Made by a program: the position numbers and the translations under genes. Shown one piece after another: positions 63,330 to 64,000 of a stretch of 64,000 bases of DNA; positions within the stretch are counted from its first letter, which is position 1; each line of letters opens with the position of its first letter. The stretch is from Gigaspora margarita (taxonomy: Eukaryota; Glomeromycota; Glomeromycetes; Diversisporales; Gigasporaceae). The stretch covers positions 497,869 to 561,868 of the forward strand of contig WTPW01000157.1 of assembly GCA_009809945.1 (NCBI GenBank), read 5' to 3'. The notes under the pieces were generated by a model. That model was not told where the DNA came from and ran no database searches. It saw only the letters and a list, made by a program, of their open reading frames with translations.

Positions 63330-64000
63330 CTATACTGTACTTCTATTTACGGGGATAAATAGTGATCATTATCATTGATATTCACTAATTTTTTTTACTG
63401 TATATTTTTTTCATTTTTTTCTATATTTTTTTTAGTTTGTAATATGTTTATCTAAGCTACTTTTTTTCATATATAGAATCTCGTTATTACTAGTATTACA
63501 GTTACTAGTATCGCATTACTAGTATCATATTACTGGTATCACTGTTATGATATTATCATTACTGGTACTGTTGGTTTACTGGTACCATCGTTATTGGTAT
63601 TTTTTCACTAATTCCACATTACTATAATCATCATTTTTGATGGTTTCTTTTTGTTTTACATGTGTTTGGTTAAATAGTGCTTCTTTTTTTCAAGTAACAG
63701 ATTTTGTCATTTCTGGTATCATGTAATTGCTTGAGTTCTCTCTGGTTTTGGGTGCCACTTGAGGTTCTTGGAAATAGATATGCTACTGTATTTTATGGTT
63801 TTTTTTTCTTGTTTAAAGTATGTTAACTAATGCTTTTATTTTTCAAGTAACTAACAGGTGATTATGTTCGCATTTTTGGGTTAATTACTTTTTTTCTATT
63901 ACTTGAAATGCTTCTATGCTGGTTGATATTTGGTTTGTTTGTAAACATGTTCAATAAAGCTTTCTAGAATAGCCAGTAACATCTTCGTGCAGGTTTTCAT
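63330..64000. repeat. Degenerate TTACTGGTATCA repeat and unannotated tail
   Basis: From 63,480 to 63,605 ATTACTAGTATCA, TTACTGGTATCACTG and TTACTGGTACCATCG words repeat with a 12-20 bp rhythm, related to the TTGGTATTG series at 48.3 kb. From 63,610 to the end I see AT-rich DNA without a recognisable gene. Confidence 0.5.

Overview
The window looks like a piece of a very AT-rich, repeat-dominated fungal nuclear genome. The best guess is an arbuscular-mycorrhizal (Glomeromycotina, Rhizophagus-like) fungus. This is inferred from base composition, short introns (about 90 bp), a decayed LINE with an RNase H domain, a decayed LRR block whose repeat unit reads like the LRR proteins of these fungi, and very many foldback and MITE elements. 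No database search was possible.

The most important observation is technical. From 1 to 20,635 the sequence carries about 130 blocks of exactly 13 T. All sit on one rigid grid, at positions 61k+5 to 61k+17, without any phase drift over 20 kb. Comparison with inverted-repeat partners and a second repeat copy shows the T blocks replace the original bases and are not insertions. 61 equals a 60-column text line plus a newline, so this is almost certainly a data artefact. After 20,635 the grid is absent. Poly-T tracts, Phe-rich or Lys-rich ORFs and apparent poly-A tails left of 20.6 kb should not be interpreted biologically.

Layout. 0-9.3 kb: foldback elements, a tRNA-derived SINE-like retroposon (3,570-4,499) and a decayed leucine-rich-repeat pseudogene (about 8,225-8,830). 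10.1-16.4 kb: a very large nested inverted repeat with a tandem array of palindromic units in the middle and a younger 0.6 kb foldback inserted in its right arm. 16.4-20.1 kb: more foldbacks and a palindromic array. 20.64-24.79 kb: a 5'-truncated, decayed LINE on the minus strand (RT, RNase H, Cys/His knuckle). 24.8-41 kb: less repetitive sequence with the only convincing intact gene, a three-exon 72-aa membrane protein of the PLDc_N type (33,550-33,948, minus). Around it are a possible HMG-box remnant and several MITEs with readable target-site duplications (hAT-like 8 bp, PIF/Harbinger-like TTA/TAA, TA type). 41.2-49 kb: nested foldbacks and a hAT-like element carrying a minisatellite. 50-56 kb: three more SINE copies, one with a clean 17-bp target duplication. 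55.6-64 kb: foldbacks, MITEs, a second long hAT-like element and TTTTATT arrays.

There is no operon-like organisation and no recognisable gene system. The window is mainly a layered record of transposon insertion and decay. The candidates for something new are the 0.87 kb element built from repeated TTTCACCGACA motifs (29,930-30,801), the approximately 0.93-0.98 kb SINE-like family with a shared internal reading frame, and the extreme density of self-complementary elements.
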